Below, piece by piece: positions 32,985 through 43,755 of a DNA stretch of 64,000 nt. The position numbers were made by a program, and so were the translations under genes. Source of the DNA: Terebella lapidaria (Eukaryota > Annelida > Polychaeta > Terebellida > Terebellidae); the NCBI GenBank assembly GCA_949152475.1, contig OX424562.1, forward strand, positions 42,208,157 through 42,272,156, in the 5' to 3' direction. Below the pieces are notes generated by a model. The model made no database searches, was not told the origin of the DNA, and was given only the letters and a program-made list of their open reading frames with translations. Every line of letters starts with the position of its first letter. Position 1 is the first letter of the stretch.

Positions 32985-35900
32985 TCAAGTGTGGCCACCT
33001 GTGTTGTCCAGCCCCCACCCCCGTTCCCTGAACTGCCTAGGCCACAGTGACTGCTCCGTGACGTGTTCAAGCAGATGGCCGACGTGAAAGCAGCCATCAC
33101 GTCCACTTACAGCACGGTCCTAAAGATGGTGAAAATTTGCTGTATGATCAGTATCTGTATGTGAAATCAGCTGATGATTATATCATACATTAGCGAACTT
33201 GAATTTCTTCTTTTCAATGTTTGTAATAGGTCATCAAGGTGCTAGCCGGCGTTGCGGCAGGCACCACAGCTTGGGTGACCAATGTTTGCAATGAGAATGA
33301 ATGAAACACGTTTAACGGTCTTTTGGGCTCAAAAAGGCCATTTCATTGCCAAACCAGAATGTAAAATTACGATGAAGAATGTTAAGACCTTAGGTTCGAG
33401 TATTTAGATTCTGTAATGAGAGGTAAAAACTGTGAGAGAGCTCGTGTGTTGGCAATGAATCCGAACACATGCTTGTCCTGTAGGGATGGCAAAGGGGCTG
33501 GTTCAACGTTACTAGATAGCACAGCAGGCATAATCAAATCTTATGTACGTGGACCCTGACTGCTGTTCTCAGCATGGGGTCTGCGAGGTGTTGGAAATAT
33601 TGTGGCCTGGCTCGGGATGGTGGTACGTTCGGGTGTGGCACTTCATCCGCCGGTTTTCCTCTGCATATACTACAGAGAGCCACGCTCTGTACGGTGTTCA
33701 TGTCGAAATTGTCATGCTGCATCTTCAAGTGAGATACATAAAACCTGGCAGAGTTGAAGATGGCCAAACGTGACGAGCTCCGGGCCCAGTGCATCTTCAA
33801 CATCTCTGACGACGATATCCTTTGCCACATGACCTGGAAGGAGCTGCAGTGTCACTGTCGTCATCGGAATGGAAGTGTCGACACCACCACCCAGTACATC
33901 CATGAAGCTGATCGACACGAGACGTGACACGCTTTGAGTTCCCCTCCTGAACCATGACCTCATCACAGAAACTTGGGCCACCCAGCAGCGCCACATCGCC
34001 TGCCTCCAGGACGTGCCTGACTTCCCCATCTACACGCAGACGGGCACCGTCAAGAAGGGTGGGGTGGTCGTCAAGGTGTACAGGTGTGCTCGTGGTCTAC
34101 TTCCCTGGAGTCCTTCCACAACCACCTGAAGCACTCCATCCCTGGTTCGTTATATATTTTTTTCATTTATTTTATTTCATATTCATGCTAATTCTGTCCA
34201 TTCTCCCCTGTCTGAATTTATTCTTATACAAGGCTTAATATCTTTTATGGGAACAACTGCCAACAACCAAAATTTTAAGGCTTATCTCCTGGAAGGCATC
34301 GTTCGCTGGAACCAGAACCGCAGTGGTGTCTCACTGAAGGAGCCTGCTTCTGGCCTGAGGTGTTATGATGGAAAACTTCGTCACGAGGTCAACGAACTTA
34401 ACATGGAGGTGGCTGGTTGAGTTTTAGACTCCCAGTTTCAATTACCTGGACAGGACACAGGTAAACAGTTTATAATTCGATATTTTAGATTCGATATTTC
34501 AGAAGGTTTTTGATGCATTAGTTAGGTGAATCTGTTCACAAGATACACATTTTGCCACTGTTCACTTCACAAGTGAAGTCCTTGGTGTGGAGTACCTCTA
34601 CCAGCAGACTGGTAAGGCTCTGGCGCATGTGGACTTTGACGTCGAGGTTCCAAATATCGAGGACGTGCTGGACTAAGAGGATGTGGATGAAGGGTTCGAA
34701 GAGGTAGACGACCCGACTGTCGTTCCTCTGACTGAGGAACCAACAACAGTGAGCGCCAGTCAACCATCGCTTCCAGTCCAATCGTCCCCTCTGTCGTCCA
34801 GGACCCGATCTGGTAAGAAGCCAGCTGGAGGAAACAGTGGAGGTCTCGACCACACAAGCAGCTTCACGAACTAGACGGGCTATCAAACGGTTTGAGTTTG
34901 ACTCGCCAGAAGTAATGACGCCCGTCCCAGTCCCAGATGACATGGTGGGATTGGAGGTATCTGCCACTCACACAGCTTCACGCACTCGATGGGCTATCAA
35001 GCGGCTTGTGTTTGACTCGCCAGAAGTAATGACGCCCGTCCCAGTCCCAGATGACATGGTGGGAGTGGAGGTCCCTATCACTCACACAGCTTCACACACT
35101 CGATGGGTTAACATGCGGCTTGAGCCAAACTCGCCAGAAGTAATGACGCCCGTCCCAGTCCCAGATGACACGATGGAAGTCGAGGTCTCAACTCCTCACA
35201 ACCTCTCCGGGCTATCACGCGGCTTGAGTCCAACTTGCCAGGAGTAATGACTAACCGTGTCACACAGTCTGAAGGAGGATATAGAGATCTCAACCACTTC
35301 CGCATATACTGATGAGCCCGTTGCTGGTCCTTCTTGATTGATTCTGCCAGTTGTCTAGAGCAGTAATGATTACAGTCTACCAAATGCTGATGTAAGTATT
35401 CAGGCAGCCATGTTTTTAATATCTGTCCAGACATATCGTCTCACAATATGCATGTTTTTTCACAGTATATCTCATGAGATTTATGTTCCAACATTTCAGG
35501 AGGCGGTCCAAGACAACGTGCCAATTTGCAGCATGTTCAGTCCCTGCATCACGACTCTGTTTGAGCGACTGCACGATCACGACAAGGAACGCATACGCTA
35601 CCACGCTCGCAACATTGATCGTCAAGTTTGTGGTTGATTCGCGCGAAAGAAGACGTTGACCGTGCCAGGGGTTGACAGTGTTAAGAGATTTGTACATGTA
35701 CTGCCAATGAGCGGCAGTAATGTGACTTGAAATTACTCGTTTCACGTACGAATTCAAGGTGAATTTTGCTCTAATTAACAGATGTATGCTTGGTCAAAAT
35801 TTGGGGCCTGCCAACTGACCGGACAGCAGCCGTTTGGTGGAAGCGATATGCTCCATGTTGTGTCGCATTCACCCGTCTCCCAACAAGTTCCCCATTAAGT

Positions 35901-36040
35901 CTGAGAGCACACCGAGATGGGCAGCTGTAGCCAAGGACTATGCCAACACCAGACAGCTGGTATTGAATAATGCTAGGCTGATGCAGGATACATCTTTGCA
36001 GCTGTTTGAGATCAATCAGCAAACACTCGGCCAGTGCTGA
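32985..36040 (+). pseudogene. family A transposase-like gene, copy 4 (unit 2), most complete
   Basis: Same block order as unit 1 with extra parts: ARVLAMNPNTCLSC (33440-33480), YVDPDCCSQHGV near 33545 and VWHFIRRFSSAYTTESHALYG (33630-33690), then FNISDDDILCHMTWKELQC, QTGTVKKGGVVVKVYR, STSLESFHNHL, the YLYQQTGKAL exon, four SPEVMTPVPVPDD repeats (34837-35247), an exon-like EAVQDNVPICSMF block after a TTTCAG acceptor (about 35510), and the C-terminal WP..SRLVEAICSMLCRIHPSPNKF to FEINQQTLGQC (35815-36040). The D..C and WH..R blocks look like transposase core motifs, but this is inference. Several frame breaks. Confidence 0.62.
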
Positions 36041-36323
36041 GTGATATATATTGACTCGGACATGTAGCTGCACTCTAAATTCAAGAATGATGTGGTTTTG
36101 GACGAGAAAAACATATACAAATATTCTTTTTACTTTTTATTGGTATCGCTGGTCGAGTTTGAGACTCCCAGTTACAACTTCCAGGAAAGTACACAGGTAA
36201 ATAATGTATATTTGATTTGATATTCATAATCTGTAGCTTACAATCGAGTTTCAGGCCGTTGCATTGCGTTGAAATGTTCATATTCTATATCAATCATGTA
36301 ACAGGAAATGGAAGCAGTGTCGA

Positions 36324-36592
36324 TCACGGGATCTCCGTCAAGTGATGAGTCATCTGGATATGTTTGGGGAGTTGACTCTTGTACCGAAACTCCTTTGGAC
36401 AGTGTGGACAGCGAAATTCTTTGATCCCAGTATGCCAGGACATGTGGCCACGGAGGTGACTGGGGCTGGAGAACCCCTTCCCACACTCCGCACATGCATA
36501 TGAGTAACTGCCTTGATGCATCATCTTCAAGTAAACTTGGAGGAGAATGATTTCTGGCACATGGTGCAGCAGTGGTCTCCCATCTGGATACC
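36324..36592 (-). pseudogene. C2H2 zinc-finger terminal exon 8 (finger 1 broken)
   Basis: Farthest downstream exon of the array. Acceptor TTTTTCAG precedes GGTATCC. Fingers 2 (YACAECGKGFSSPSHLRGH) and 3 (FRCPHCPKEFRYKSQLPKH) are intact, but relative to the exon at 38761-39042 it lacks 13 bp inside finger 1, after TCCAAGTTTAC, which shifts the frame into a stop. In the normal frame the protein would end in finger 1. Minus-strand AATAAA complement at 36136-36141. Probably a pseudo-exon, unless another splice site restores it. Confidence 0.75.
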
Positions 36593-36719
36593 CTGAAAAA
36601 TATACAAGTTTTAGATGCAAGTGTCGTACACTCAAATAATGCGCATGTATTTGTAGACAACGAGGCATGCGTAAAATTCCCGCTTCAACAGCATCAACTG
36701 CAATCTAAGGACCCCACTA

Positions 36720-37184
36720 CCCCCCCCCCCCCCCAACAAAAAAACACCAACTGGTCAACACTGATCGTCACCTGCAACAGCATACACGGCAAGAAAAAGA
36801 CAACACCACCAGGCACTGCCTGCGAGTACATAAAACCAGGCGCCGTCATATGGACAGAGTCCAAGCTTGGGCCGGACATCAGCATTGCTGAAATGTTCCC
36901 TGAGGGATGACGTCTGATGAAAGATTTGAGCATGGTCGTGGTGAAATCATGATAAAAAAGCTACTATACTTCAACACAATAAACACACACGGACACACGC
37001 GATGCACTTGTGTGGGCCAAAGTGGCCTTTGAAAGTGCTGAGGCCTTATACACCCGTTCGTTCTTTCGCCCACCAAACGTTACATGTCACCATTTTGTGG
37101 ATATCTCCAACTCATCAAATCACTAGAGGGGTAAACAGATTATAATTGGAGGGGACTTTAAATGCAAAGAGAATTTACTGGGAG
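36720..37184 (+). pseudogene. LINE endonuclease (EEP) relic
   Basis: Starts after a 15-base poly-C run (36720-36734). Plus-strand frame has VTCNSIHGKK, YIKPGAVIWTESKLGP and EMFPEG, the order of the N-terminal part of the apurinic-type endonuclease of non-LTR elements. After frame breaks RPPNV (about 37070) and IIGGDFK (about 37135-37160) match later endonuclease motifs. It abuts the opposite-strand LINE copy that follows. Confidence 0.6.
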
Positions 37185-38560
37185 GAAGAAGAAGTAATAA
37201 AGCTTAACGGCACTTTGGGCTCAAGAAGGCCATTTCAGTGCCAAACAAGGATATAAAAGTAATATCAAGAATGATAAAACCGCAAGCTCTACAATTAAAA
37301 ATTTGTAGAGAACAGTAAAAGCTTACAAGGTTAGTGGAGAAAAATTGATGACTAGATCTAGACCCAGACTGACTAGAATTTTTGCCTAAAAATAATAATA
37401 TACCCCAATCTCCCGAAGGAAATTGAGGATTTTATAAATATTAAAATCATTGAATACCTCGTATATTGACTGACACTCGTAGAACATACGACGAGTGTCA
37501 GCAATATCTTGACAATGTACCAGGACATGTTCAACGGTCAGCCACTCTCGACAGGGCACACACACAGGGGCCTCCTCCCCACGGAGCAGGTAACCCTGAA
37601 TAAGGTATGTATGCCCTATACGAGCCCGTGACATGACCAGTTGATCACGCCTGGACATTTCGTTTATTGGGGTACAACAACCGAGTATTGGTTTGACTTT
37701 GTGTAATTTGTTATCAACCTGCTCATCCCAGAATGACTGCCATTCTGCGTACAAGTACGTGTGGATGAGCAGCTTGAAATCAGAATGTGGCACCCTGGAA
37801 AATGTGACGTCCAGATCAAGAGCTGCCCTGGCAACCTTGTCGGCACGCTCATTCCCAGGAATGTCCACATGACTGGGTACCCAACAAAATACTACAACTT
37901 TATGCATTTGAAAAATACGTTGATGTTCAGTTAAAATATCCAAAAGTAGAGGATGGTCAATATTACGATTCTCTATAGCTTGCAGGGCTGATAGAGAATC
38001 TGAACAAATGACAAAACCCAGTTCTCTGGACCGGCGGATATGGGACAGTGCTAATAGTATTGCTTTCAGTTCAGCTGTGTACACTGAACACACATCAGGG
38101 AGACGTTGTTTGTAGGTTCTCCCTGAGGTGACAGCGGCACAGCCTACTTTACTACCATCCTTAGAACCATCAGTATACATAAACTTAAAAATTGGATAAT
38201 TTAACTGAACATCACTAAAACTACTGTGAAAATCCAAAGGGTTGATGGTAGACTTCTTCCCAATCCTGAGAGAAAAGTCAGTTATGGGAGTTTTCAATTC
38301 CCATGGTGGAACCTTTGAAATTTTTGACTCAGCTATTGTGTTCAAGTCAATGTTTAAATCCGCCAATAGATGTTTCATGCGAATACCAAAGGTGGTTTGG
38401 AAGGAAACTGTGTGCGAAGAAAATATTATTTTGAGCGCTTGATATATTATCTTGAGCACTGGAAATAACATCTCAATGATCGAAGTAACAAAAGAAAGCA
38501 CTGTAGATATTATGAGTGCTAAACCTACTCATATCCAGCTCTCCACTTGAATCATTTTGA
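37185..38560 (-). mobile_element. LINE copy with intact RNase H (longest copy)
   Basis: Minus strand, 3' (TTC)n end at about 37185 followed by the family tail. The frame 38501-37386 (371 codons) covers the RT C-terminal region, then an RNase H domain with all four acidic residues: YTDGSKDGSK, TAELKAILLAL, CSDSLSALQ and NERADKVA, and the C-terminal CxxC...H...HC zinc motif. Non-LTR elements with a C-terminal RNase H and microsatellite 3' ends occur in the I/Jockey group. The 5' boundary is not resolved; the RT core and endonuclease are missing, so it is 5'-truncated. Confidence 0.88.
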
Positions 38561-38760
38561 GCGCTCGGTTCAACCCCAGTAATAATCCCGTGTTTTGTCC
38601 CTCTTTGGCTATTGTCTTGTGATGTCATCTCTGAATTTGATTAGTAATGTTCTGAAACAAAGTAGCCATCATAGTGTCCACGTTATTTAATTAACATCAC
38701 ACATTTTATTAACGTCTCTCAGGGATTGTAAATTCTCACTTTGTAAGGAAGCACAGTCAA
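38561..38760. other. no feature; contains poly(A) signal for the next exon
   Basis: Minus-strand AATAAA complement (TTTATT at 38705-38710) lies about 55 bp past the stop of the exon at 38761. Confidence 0.5.
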
Positions 38761-39042
38761 TTACTGAGTTCCTGATAGACCATGGGTCAGTCTAATATGC
38801 TTCATGAGGTGGCACTTGTACCGAAATTCCTTGTGACAGTGTGGACAGCGAAATTCTTTGATCCCAGTATGCCAGGACATGTGGCCACGGAGGTGACTGG
38901 GGCTGGAGAACCCTTTCCCACAGTCCGCACACGCGTATGAGTTACTGCCTTGGTGCATCATCTTCAAGTGGCGAGTCAACGTAAACTTGGAGCAGAAGGA
39001 TTTCTGGCAAATGGTGCAGCAGTGCCCTCCCATCTGGCTACC
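38761..39042 (-). CDS. C2H2 zinc-finger terminal exon 7
   Basis: 282 bp with acceptor ATCTTTCAG before GGTAGCC (phase 0) and TAA stop; no donor follows. Three fingers: CTICQKSF (helix positions -1,2,3,6 = S,F,T,R), YACADCGKGF (S,S,H,G) and FRCPHCHKEFRYK (Y,C,H,K). The finger 1-2 linker is HQGSNSYAC, the finger 2-3 linker HTGIKEF. A poly(A) signal lies about 55 bp on. Probably one of the alternative 3' exons of a transcription factor whose 5' exons are not in the window, to the right on this strand. Closest relatives here: 36324 and 49692. Confidence 0.85.
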   Translation of the reverse strand, partial: GSQMGGHCCTICQKSFCSKFTLTRHLKMMHQGSNSYACADCGKGFSSPSHLRGHMSWHTGIKEFRCPHCHKEFRYKCHLMKHIRLTHGLSGTQ

Positions 39043-39261
39043 CTGAAAGATATTGCAAGTTTGGACGCAACTGTCAACAATTTTAGTGCAGCATATCAAT
39101 CCAGTCTTTTCATGTTTAATATGAAATGTACAAATAAAATGACAAAGGAAATTCCCCCAACAACTAGTCAGTCAGGGAACAGCTAGACAGTGCGTTAAAT
39201 ACTGGACATCACAAACAAACAACTTCTACTGTGAAACGAAACGAAAGAAACAACATAAAGG

Positions 39262-39337
39262 AATAAGAAGGAACAAAGTTTAACGGCACTTTGGGCTCAA
39301 GAAGGCCATTTCAGTGCCAAACAAAGATATAAAAGTA
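39262..39337 (-). mobile_element. LINE 3'-end stub with target duplication
   Basis: GGAATAAGAAGGAACAAAG and the conserved tail, between ACAACATAAAGG (39248-39262) and ACAACATAAGG (39338-39350): a target duplication of about 11 bp differing by one A. Confidence 0.8.
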
Positions 39338-39568
39338 GAACAACATAAGGGACAGTCTAGCTCAGTGGTAGTGACAAGTGGTGACAAATGAGTCTGAAGC
39401 TATAGCTGCTGTAAGTCAAGCCAATAACCTGTCGTTCAAGAAAAAAACACTGGAAAGCTGGAAAAAAGAACACTTGGAACTCGTTGAAATGTCATTGATT
39501 CAGCCTGTTGGAAATCCCAATGAGTGGGTGCACACAATCATGATTGACAGCATAAGAGAAACATGTGT
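39338..39568 (+). other. A-box-like sequence and unassigned ORF start
   Basis: TAGCTCAGTGG at about 39358-39368 fits a pol III A box. No matching B box was found within 60 bp, so it is neither a tRNA gene nor a proven SINE. The open frame 39378-39677 has no recognised domain. Confidence 0.25.
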
Positions 39569-41975
39569 TGTGGGGGTTTTGATTCAACTGACTATTATTA
39601 ACTCCGAAGCCACCCAACAGGTGGCACCTCTGAGCTGGGATGCTAGAAATACCAACAAGGTGGCAGCATGCTGCTAGATCCATAAGGTTTTCATAACTGA
39701 CCACTGGGCGGCAGCACTATCTTTCAGTGTGAGTGCAGTTGAACATGTACAGATGTATTTGGCCTTATTTTTATTTAGGCTTACTTATATGGTTTTGATA
39801 TTTATAGGTGACTAACGAATATTAGTTAATCATGTTAATCAGTGGTAACGGTTATATGGAAATATCTATATGTAGCAACTTTATTAGACAGTTATGTTGC
39901 TTATGAAGTTTATGATCAGTCCAGAAGTACCATATATATGTGCAGGCTATTCTCAGCACACAAGAATACTACATATAACTAATATACTATATTAGACAGT
40001 AATAGCTTAGGTTAGAAGAAAAACTGGTCATCACAAACCAGTAAAATATTGGTAAGACAGTTAAAAGTCTACCAAACTTCCGAAATGGCTACAGGAAGGT
40101 CACATATCACCAATAAATTTATGTAAGTGGGTCAGACTCAGGGGTCACTCAGTGCCTTATGAGAGATATGTATAGGGTCATTATAGGGTCATTAATTTTC
40201 CATGTTTGCTTTATGGCTAGCCATCAGGAATTCTATGTTAGGGTCATTGGGTACATATAGGTTAACAGGTGCTCATATGTAATTGGGTGTGTATAGAATG
40301 GGGTCATTCAGGACGAATCATGGGAGTTACTTAGTACTGTGACAAAATCAGCATATCAGTGTTATAGCAGTCGAGGCTTATGATCAAATGGTTATCATAT
40401 GATTAATATCAGTCATTATTTATCATTGACATTGTCTGATTATCATGGGATAAAGAAACACTACTGTACTCAAACTGATTTGACAGCTATTTTGACAGCT
40501 AGATATTCTCAATGTTGTAAGCGGCATTTCTTTGTAATAATCCAATTGGGACAGTTCTTGCAATATTTTGACGTTGTTAGCCATTTATATGATTGTTCAC
40601 TGCATTATTTGGAAACCATACATGTTCATGAGTCAGGATAAATGTACGGCAATTGTTTATTCCATGTTTGTATCACATATTCTGCACGAATAGAGCTCCA
40701 ACAAGTGCTAAGTGATAGTGGCTTCAACATTGTTCACTTTGCTAAAGTTCATACCATTCACCAGGTGGAGCCATGTGGTGCCATGCAATATAGGCCCCTA
40801 AACAAGTGCAGTGGGTGTGGCAGGGCAGTCTGAACCAGGGATCAGTCCTGGGCAGACTCAGTGTAACCAACATCTCAACTTCAACATTGCTGGTATAGCA
40901 CCACAGACGGTGAGACATCCAGTAAGGGGCAGACCTCTAATAGTAGTGAATCCTGTATCACCTTAGGCTGGGCAATTGGCGCAGAGTTTGGCGCACAGGT
41001 TTTGGCGGAGCAAGCACCTGGCGCATAGGCGGCGCAGACTGTATTCAAGACCACACATATAGCTCTCAACAGTTCCAATATGCATAAATATAATGGGGAG
41101 GGATCCAGGCATTGACTTGTCATGAGAGTTGAGATCATTCAATAAACATATCAAGGCGTATTTGAGTTGTTGAGTCTGTGTGTACCCATTCTCGGAGCTA
41201 GTACGAAGCGAGGCACGTTACAGTACAATCCAGACACTGAGGTCATCAGGTACATCTATATCCAGCCTGTCTCAAAGGTTATCAAGTGCACATATTGCGA
41301 AACACAGTAGTGGTTATCAAGTGCAAGTATTGCGAAACACAGTAAAGGTTATCAAGTGCAAGTATTGCGAAACTCCGCAAAGGTTATCAAATGCTAGGGC
41401 TCAGGAAAAGTATTTAAGCTCGAGGAGAGCAAGAATTGGGGCTACTTCGACAGAGGGTTTACGAAAGTTTTTACAAGATTTAAGAATAATCTGATTTGAC
41501 GATACATGTATTCAATTGTGTTCCAACATGATATTTGTGAACATTTTGTGGACTTTATAAAATCCAACATTCGATGAACTGCAACGTGCGTTTTCTTCAT
41601 TTGCGTTATGAATGGTTTGACGCACGCAGCCTGTTTAAAATGCATCTGGTGTCAGAAAAATAACAGTGAGAACATAACAACCTTTTTACATAACAACTTT
41701 TTTACAAGATTTAAGAATAATCTGATTTGACGATACATGTATTCAATTGTGTTCCAACATGATATTTGTGAACAATTTGTGGACTTTATAAAATCCAACA
41801 TTTGATGAACTGCAACGTGCGTTTTCTTCATCTGCGTTATGAATGGTTTGACGCACGCAGCCTGTTTAAAATGCATCTGGTGTCAAATAACAGTGAGAAC
41901 ATAACAACTAGTCCCACACAACAAGAAGATAACCACAACAAGAATTCAGAACAAAGTGTTCCTGGGTTCGTAACA
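39569..41975 (+). mobile_element. LTR B, 5' copy of a gag-only LTR element
   Basis: Starts TGTGGGGGTTTTGATTCAAC and ends GGTTCGTAACA. The first ~740 bp and last ~100 bp match the 3' copy at 46286-47164; about 1.3 kb in the middle (about 40310-41640) is absent there. Contains three ~38-bp repeats of the type GGTTATCAAGTGCAAGTATTG (41275-41395) and a 231-bp direct duplication. Lies in an intron between zinc-finger exons 7 and 6, antisense to them. Confidence 0.72.
41470..41890 (+). repeat. 231-bp tandem duplication within LTR B
   Basis: TTTACAAGATTTAAGAATAA starts at 41470 and again at 41701, and the two units stay alike through ATGCATCTGGTGTCA with few differences. Confidence 0.85.
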
Positions 41976-41977
41976 AC

Positions 41978-42029
41978 TGGTGTCAGAAGTGGGATCTGAG
42001 TCCATAACAACTGGTGTCAGAAGCGGGAT
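41978..42029 (+). promoter_or_regulatory. primer-binding site (tRNA-Leu type), duplicated
   Basis: TGGTGTCAGAAGTGGGAT (41978-41995), two bases after the LTR, closely fits the complement of a tRNA-Leu 3' end. The same words AACAACTGGTGTCAGAAG with CGGGA recur at about 42006-42029, so the site is duplicated. Confidence 0.75.
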
Positions 42030-42618
42030 ACAGACTTATACACGTCCGGATTAAGTTCCTGTCCACGCGTCAATTGTTGCAGGCATCACTCACTCCAGTG
42101 CTGTCGTCGTGCTCTTTACTCGCGTTCCTGCTAACCCCGATAGGATAGCTGTCAGAAACACTATCGGTATCATCGGGTACCAGAGAATGGATGAAGGATT
42201 TTGTCACAACATGTCTGAACTGTTCTATATTGTGTGTGAAGAAGTTGACAACACTTGTGGATATCTGGCATTTAGTTTCTACTCACATTTCGTGTGCTTT
42301 GAGTGTTTCCGGGAAGCACGAGTGGAACTGCCAGGTCACATTTCTCTGCGCTGCAGAGACTGTACACTGACTGAACTCGTCCCTGCAGGAAGTCTGTCCC
42401 TTGTGTTTTGTCAACTACGCTGCTTCATGGATAACTGAACAAGAACGTTGGTGCAATGCTCATGAAATGGCCGACAACACCGATGTACGGATAAGAGACA
42501 TGTTGTGTTTCTAAATGACAAAACCCAGACATGAATCCCATAAACCCAAGTTGTGTCATTTGCTCTGCCAGGGACAGATGTGACTATTTGAGACTGCACC
42601 AGTGTGGATATGGGAATG
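42030..42618 (+). other. LTR B element leader, ORF of unknown function
   Basis: Plus-strand frame 42109-42438 with paired cysteines (CFECF, CRDC) that could be a small zinc-binding or gag-leader peptide. No family recognised. Confidence 0.3.
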
Positions 42619-42631
42619 CTACTTCAGAAGA

Positions 42632-43617
42632 AGAAGAAGAAATAAAGCTTAACGGCACTTTGGGCTCAAGAAGGCCATTTCAGTGCCAAACAAGGATATA
42701 AAAGTAGTATCAAGAATGATAAAACCACAAGTTATGCAATTAAAAATTTGTAGTGAACAGTAAAACCTTACAAAGTTAGTGGTGAAAAAATAATGACTAG
42801 ATCTAGACCCAAAGGCATTGACTAGAATTTATTTGTCTAAAAATAGAAATATACCCCAATTTCCCGAAGGAAATTGAGGATTTTATAAATATTAATATCG
42901 TTAAAAACATCATGCATTGACTGACACTCGTAAAACAAACGACGAGTGTCAGCCAAATCTTGACAATGTACCAGGACATGTTCAACGGTCAGCCACTCTC
43001 GACAGGGCACACACACAGGGGCCTCCTCCCCACGGAGCAGGTAACCCTGAGTAAGGTATGTATGCCCTATACGAGCCCGTGACATGACCAGTTGATCACG
43101 CCTGGACATTTCGTTTATTGGGGTACAACAACCAATCGTTGGTTTGACTTTGTGTAATTTGTTATCAACCTGCTCATCCCAGAATGACTGCCAATCTGCG
43201 TACAAGTACGTGTGGATGAGCAGCTTGAAATCAGAATGTGGCACCCTGGAAAATGTGACGTCCAGATCAAGAGCTGCCCTGGCAGCCTTGTCGGCACGTT
43301 CATTCCCAGGAATGTCCACATGACTGGGTACCCAACAAAATACCACAACTTTATGCATTTGAAAAGTACGTTGATGTTCAGTTAAAATATCCAAAAGTAG
43401 AGGATGGTCAATATTACGATTCTCTATGGCTTGAAGGGCTGATAGAGAATCTGAACAAATGACAAAACCCAGTTCTCCGGACCGGCGGATGTGGGACAGT
43501 GCTAACAGTATTGCTTTCAACTCCGCTGTGTACACTGAACACACATCAGGGAGACGTTGTTTGTATGTTCTCCCTGAGGTGACAGCAGCACAGCCTACTT
43601 TATTACCATCCTTAGAT
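42632..43617 (-). mobile_element. 5'-truncated LINE (RNase H) inside the LTR B element
   Basis: About 986 bp, almost identical to 13802-14790, with the open frame 43544-42837 and stop at the same place. Flanked by a perfect 13-bp duplication CTACTTCAGAAGA (42619-42631 and 43618-43630), different from that of the other copy. Confidence 0.92.
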
Positions 43618-43755
43618 CTACTTCAGAAGATTATGGGAATTCAAGGATTATAGCTGCAGTCCCTGTGTTCCACCCTCAGCAAAGATTTGTTTGTGGCACT
43701 AACATTGACATTACGGCTACATATTCCCACAGAGACAATAATTGTGCATAGGAAC

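Larger units (their letters stand above)
25369..35440 (+). repeat. tandem segmental duplication, two ~5 kb units
   Basis: Unit 1 (25369-30375) and unit 2 (30474-35440) share the same order: 3' part of the Gypsy A LTR, RT remnant, env relic, LINE stub, family A gene. The offset is about 5.1 kb at both ends (25369 to 30474; 30301 to 35375). The units differ by small substitutions, by an extra LINE chimera in unit 1 (about 27390-27670) and by about 120 bp of extra family A sequence in unit 2 (about 33420-33540). A 98-bp LTR B fragment lies at the junction. Confidence 0.88.

Noticed and set aside
36238-36660. Second minus-strand ORF over the zinc-finger exon
   Set aside because: Out of frame with the Cys/His pattern; it exists only because of the 13-bp deletion and lacks finger motifs.
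39354-39370. tRNA gene or SINE head
   Set aside because: Good A box but no B box and no cloverleaf could be folded by eye.
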